A DNA stretch of 64,000 bases from the NCBI GenBank assembly GCA_026874595.1, contig CM049317.1:21278882-21342881 (forward strand), read 5' to 3'. This stretch comes from Sipunculus nudus. Taxonomy: Eukaryota; Annelida; Sipuncula; Golfingiida; Sipunculidae. The position numbers and the translations under genes are program-made. The notes below the pieces were generated by a model, which ran no database searches, was not told the origin of the DNA, and saw only the letters and a list, made by a program, of their open reading frames with translations. Positions 61,937-64,000 of this stretch are shown one piece after another. The number at the start of each line of letters is the position of its first letter. Within the stretch, counting starts at the first letter, position 1.

Positions 61937-62105
61937 AAGTGAGAAGAACCCGCTAGAGGCCGCTGCTAACGGCGCCATGAACGCCATCAAGTTGGTGGCG
62001 GGTATCTCCGTGTGTCTCATTGCCTTCCTGAGTATTATAGAATTTATCAACGCGTCCTTACAGTGGTTTGGTGGACGGGTGGGCGTTGAAAACCTTACCT
62101 TTCAG
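61937..62105 (+). CDS. SLC28: SLC28 exon 7: LEAAANGAMNAIKLVAGI helix (codons 488-544)
   Basis: The acceptor tgttcaacag ends at 61936 and the donor gtacgt starts at 62106. It takes the 2 nt from exon 6 to make Gly488 and ends in phase 0. It reads NPLEAAANGAMNAIKLVAGI, then ISVCLIAFLSIIEFINASLQ and WFGGRVGVENLTFQ. The pattern matches [42 protein letters not shown] of human CNT3. A MITE (family C) starts 20 bp after the donor. Confidence 0.95.
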
Positions 62106-62125
62106 GTACGTATAATAAAATCATT

Positions 62126-62426
62126 AGGCCAAGAAAAAAGGTAGGGTTCTAAGGCATCGCGAGGGTCAATTTAACCTCTGCATACCAATTTTGAGCTCGA
62201 ACCACTTGGACATTTCTTTCAAGAAGATAAAATGATACAATTTTGATAAGATCTCCTTTGTTATGTAGTGCTTTTACCTGTTTAGCAAAACAATTCTGTT
62301 ATTATCATGCTTTTCCCCGATCATATGACATTTTTATCGAAACACACAAATAGGTAAAAAAAAATCGCACTCGCGCACTGATTTATTTTAAAAAAGTACT
62401 TGAGAACCCAACCTTTTTTTTCCTTA
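62126..62426 (+). mobile_element. Family C MITE copy 3, 20 bp downstream of the exon 7 donor
   Basis: It starts AGGCCAAGAAAAAAGGTAGG and ends near AGAACCCAACCTTTTTTTTCC. Interior blocks (AAGATAAAATGATACAATTT, TTTGTTATGTAGTGCTTTTA) match copy 2. The poly-C run is lost. Confidence 0.78.
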
Positions 62427-63710
62427 CCTGTAACTTTATACTTCGGCCATGAAGGTATTATATATTCCCTCGGTTCGTTGGTTTGTCTGTTAGTCCGAAA
62501 AAAATATGAATGGATTTTGATGAAATTTAGTTGATGGTTAGGGTAACACCAGGAGAAGAACCTATTAAATATCATAGGTAATCTGGGTCAACATAATATA
62601 TTTTAATTCAAATTATTACATACTACAGTAACATGGGGCGATTTTCTTTTATTTTGGTGGGGGTAGCAGATAATCGTATGACTACACACACATCTAGTTC
62701 TCTGTAGTTTTTAATAATTTTAAATCACGTTTTGGAAATTATGTCTGTCAGGGTTTTAATGATACCTCCTCTTCGCAGGGCAAAACTGTTACAGAGCTAG
62801 GCTATTTTATGAATTATAAACATGTTCGCACGTAATGGGATCGTCATCGAAATTATCAAGTAAAGAATGTACCCTAATCCTTATTGTTCTTTTTCTGTAA
62901 AAAACATAGTATATACTAATCAAAACTCATCACAGACTGTTTAAACATAGTTTACGCAAATCAAAACTGTTCGCACACTGTATAAACAAGAACAAACCGG
63001 TCAGATTCTCGATGACGACCTGGCGTTCCAAGACCAGCTGAGCTAAAAAAAAAGAAACAGGCATGTTTTGCACTATGCGTACAGCGGACATACACGGGTC
63101 TCCTGATTTGTTCAATTTTATTGTCTAATTCAGGAATCAGCTGTCACAACGTCCCGGTCTAAATTAAGGTTGGTAAGAGCAATGGTTACAGAAGACCCGG
63201 GGTACCAGTGTATCGATATATCGGACGTGAAATATCGTATAGGTTACGTCATATACCTTTATATCGATACGTTGACGATATCTGATCACTCGATAGACAG
63301 TCATACATTGTATTATGGTTTTATCGTCACCATATTTGGAATGAAATTTTAAAAGTCCTGCTCAGAAAATAATATTTGAACAAAATCAGATTTCCAAATT
63401 GTTTAAAAAAAAGATTTGATTATCTTAAACTGATAAAGGAAGAATACTGGAATTCATGGCAGTCACCCACAGTATCGTGATAAAAAAATTTCGTTATACA
63501 TCCAAGATGTACATATTACGAATTACATGTGGCCACTTATAGCGCCCGGTGCAAGCTTATTTCTATTGTTAGGCGACAGAAAATTGTTTCTTAACGAAAT
63601 TTTAGCAGATACCATTATATTTCCAGGAGAAAATATATTGTATTCCATAGATACCTAATATACTTTGTAAAAGCATGGACATCTTTAATATATAGTTTGT
63701 ATATTTGTAG
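62427..63710. other. Rest of intron 7
   Basis: AT-rich sequence with a short CGGTTCGTTGGTTTGTCTGT segment typical of the dispersed repeats. Nothing else is recognisable. Confidence 0.55.
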
Positions 63711-63869
63711 AAAATCTGTTCGTACGTTTTGTGGCCGATGGCTTTGATCATGGGCGTGGAGATTGAGGATGCGGGGGAAGTTGCCTCGTTGCTTGGTGCC
63801 AAACTGTTTGTGGATGAGATCATCTGTTACCAGGGACTTGGGGAACACGTGCGCAACGGTACTCTTCAT
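63711..63869 (+). CDS. SLC28: SLC28 exon 8: GVEIED and KLFVDEI block (codons 545-597)
   Basis: The acceptor atatttgtag ends at 63710 and the donor gtaagc starts at 63870. It is in phase 0, with 53 codons. It reads KICSYVLWPMALIMGVEIED, then a stretch ending ASLLGAKLFVDEIICYQGL, aligned to ICSYIFMPFSFMMGVEWQD and KTFFNEFVAYEHL of human CNT3. The Glu of GVE (561), a sugar-contacting residue in characterised CNTs, is kept. The Trp after it is Ile, and the Asn of NEF is Asp579. Later exons lie beyond 64000. Confidence 0.93.
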
Positions 63870-64000
63870 GTAAGCACGCATTTTCTATTTTACTTCTTTG
63901 GTTGGTTCTTTTGCTTGTTAGAAAATATTAAAAAATTACGCACAGATCTTAAAAAAATAGCAACAATAAGGATAAAGAACAAAAACTGATGATAATCCGG

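Overview
The window is nuclear DNA from an invertebrate animal, most likely a lophotrochozoan such as a bivalve or gastropod mollusc. This placement is an inference. It rests on one intron-rich animal-type transporter gene, GT/AG splice sites with introns from 0.5 to 23 kb, very long (TA)n, (TTA)n and (GA)n tracts, and many short non-autonomous transposon families. No mitochondrial, bacterial or viral gene is visible.

Gene content: the only protein-coding gene I can support is a concentrative nucleoside transporter (SLC28/CNT family) on the + strand. Eight coding exons can be read, at 28307-29020, 51784-51925, 54156-54347, 57795-57956, 58433-58558, 59670-59800, 61937-62105 and 63711-63869. 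They splice in phase into 597 codons, and the 3' end lies beyond the window. The protein is clearly a CNT, but its substrate site departs from the family pattern: the usual GQTE motif reads SYVE, and the usual NEF motif reads DEI. This may be a paralog with changed specificity. No upstream exon or promoter is certain. One candidate 5' exon ending at 22274 is noted.

Left 28 kb: repeat-dominated sequence with no supported gene. In order it holds a GA/GACA microsatellite (1-478), a TA/TTA tract, a dispersed repeat (family E), two adjacent minisatellites with about 26 bp and 25 bp units (5497-6838), and elements carrying nuclear-receptor-like half sites (8572-9545, 11055-12615). These are followed by a SINE, a 109-bp-armed foldback with a hammerhead-ribozyme motif in each arm (14126-14396), a decayed LINE reverse transcriptase (16800-18260), a tandem repeat with a nested SINE (18985-20400), a hAT-like element between two TA tracts (23062-23952), a 32-bp minisatellite (24663-25030) and a roughly 270-bp tandem repeat (26560-27440).

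Right 35 kb: the SLC28 gene. Intron 1 is about 22.8 kb and holds most of the interspersed elements: a 0.8 kb ACT-rich array, a TA-duplicating 769-bp transposon, MITE families A, C and D, a 1.04 kb element with GGGCCCC ends, and a 0.5 kb TTA tract. Introns 2-7 carry more copies of the same families. Two of these lie within about 25 bp of a splice donor, and a TA tract lies about 24 bp from the exon 4 acceptor.

The most unusual items are the paired hammerhead-ribozyme foldback, the altered transporter motif, and the repeat array at 11055-12615 that repeatedly carries the palindrome AGGTCAnnnTGACCT. Family letters A-I are my own labels. Repeat boundaries were drawn by eye and are approximate.
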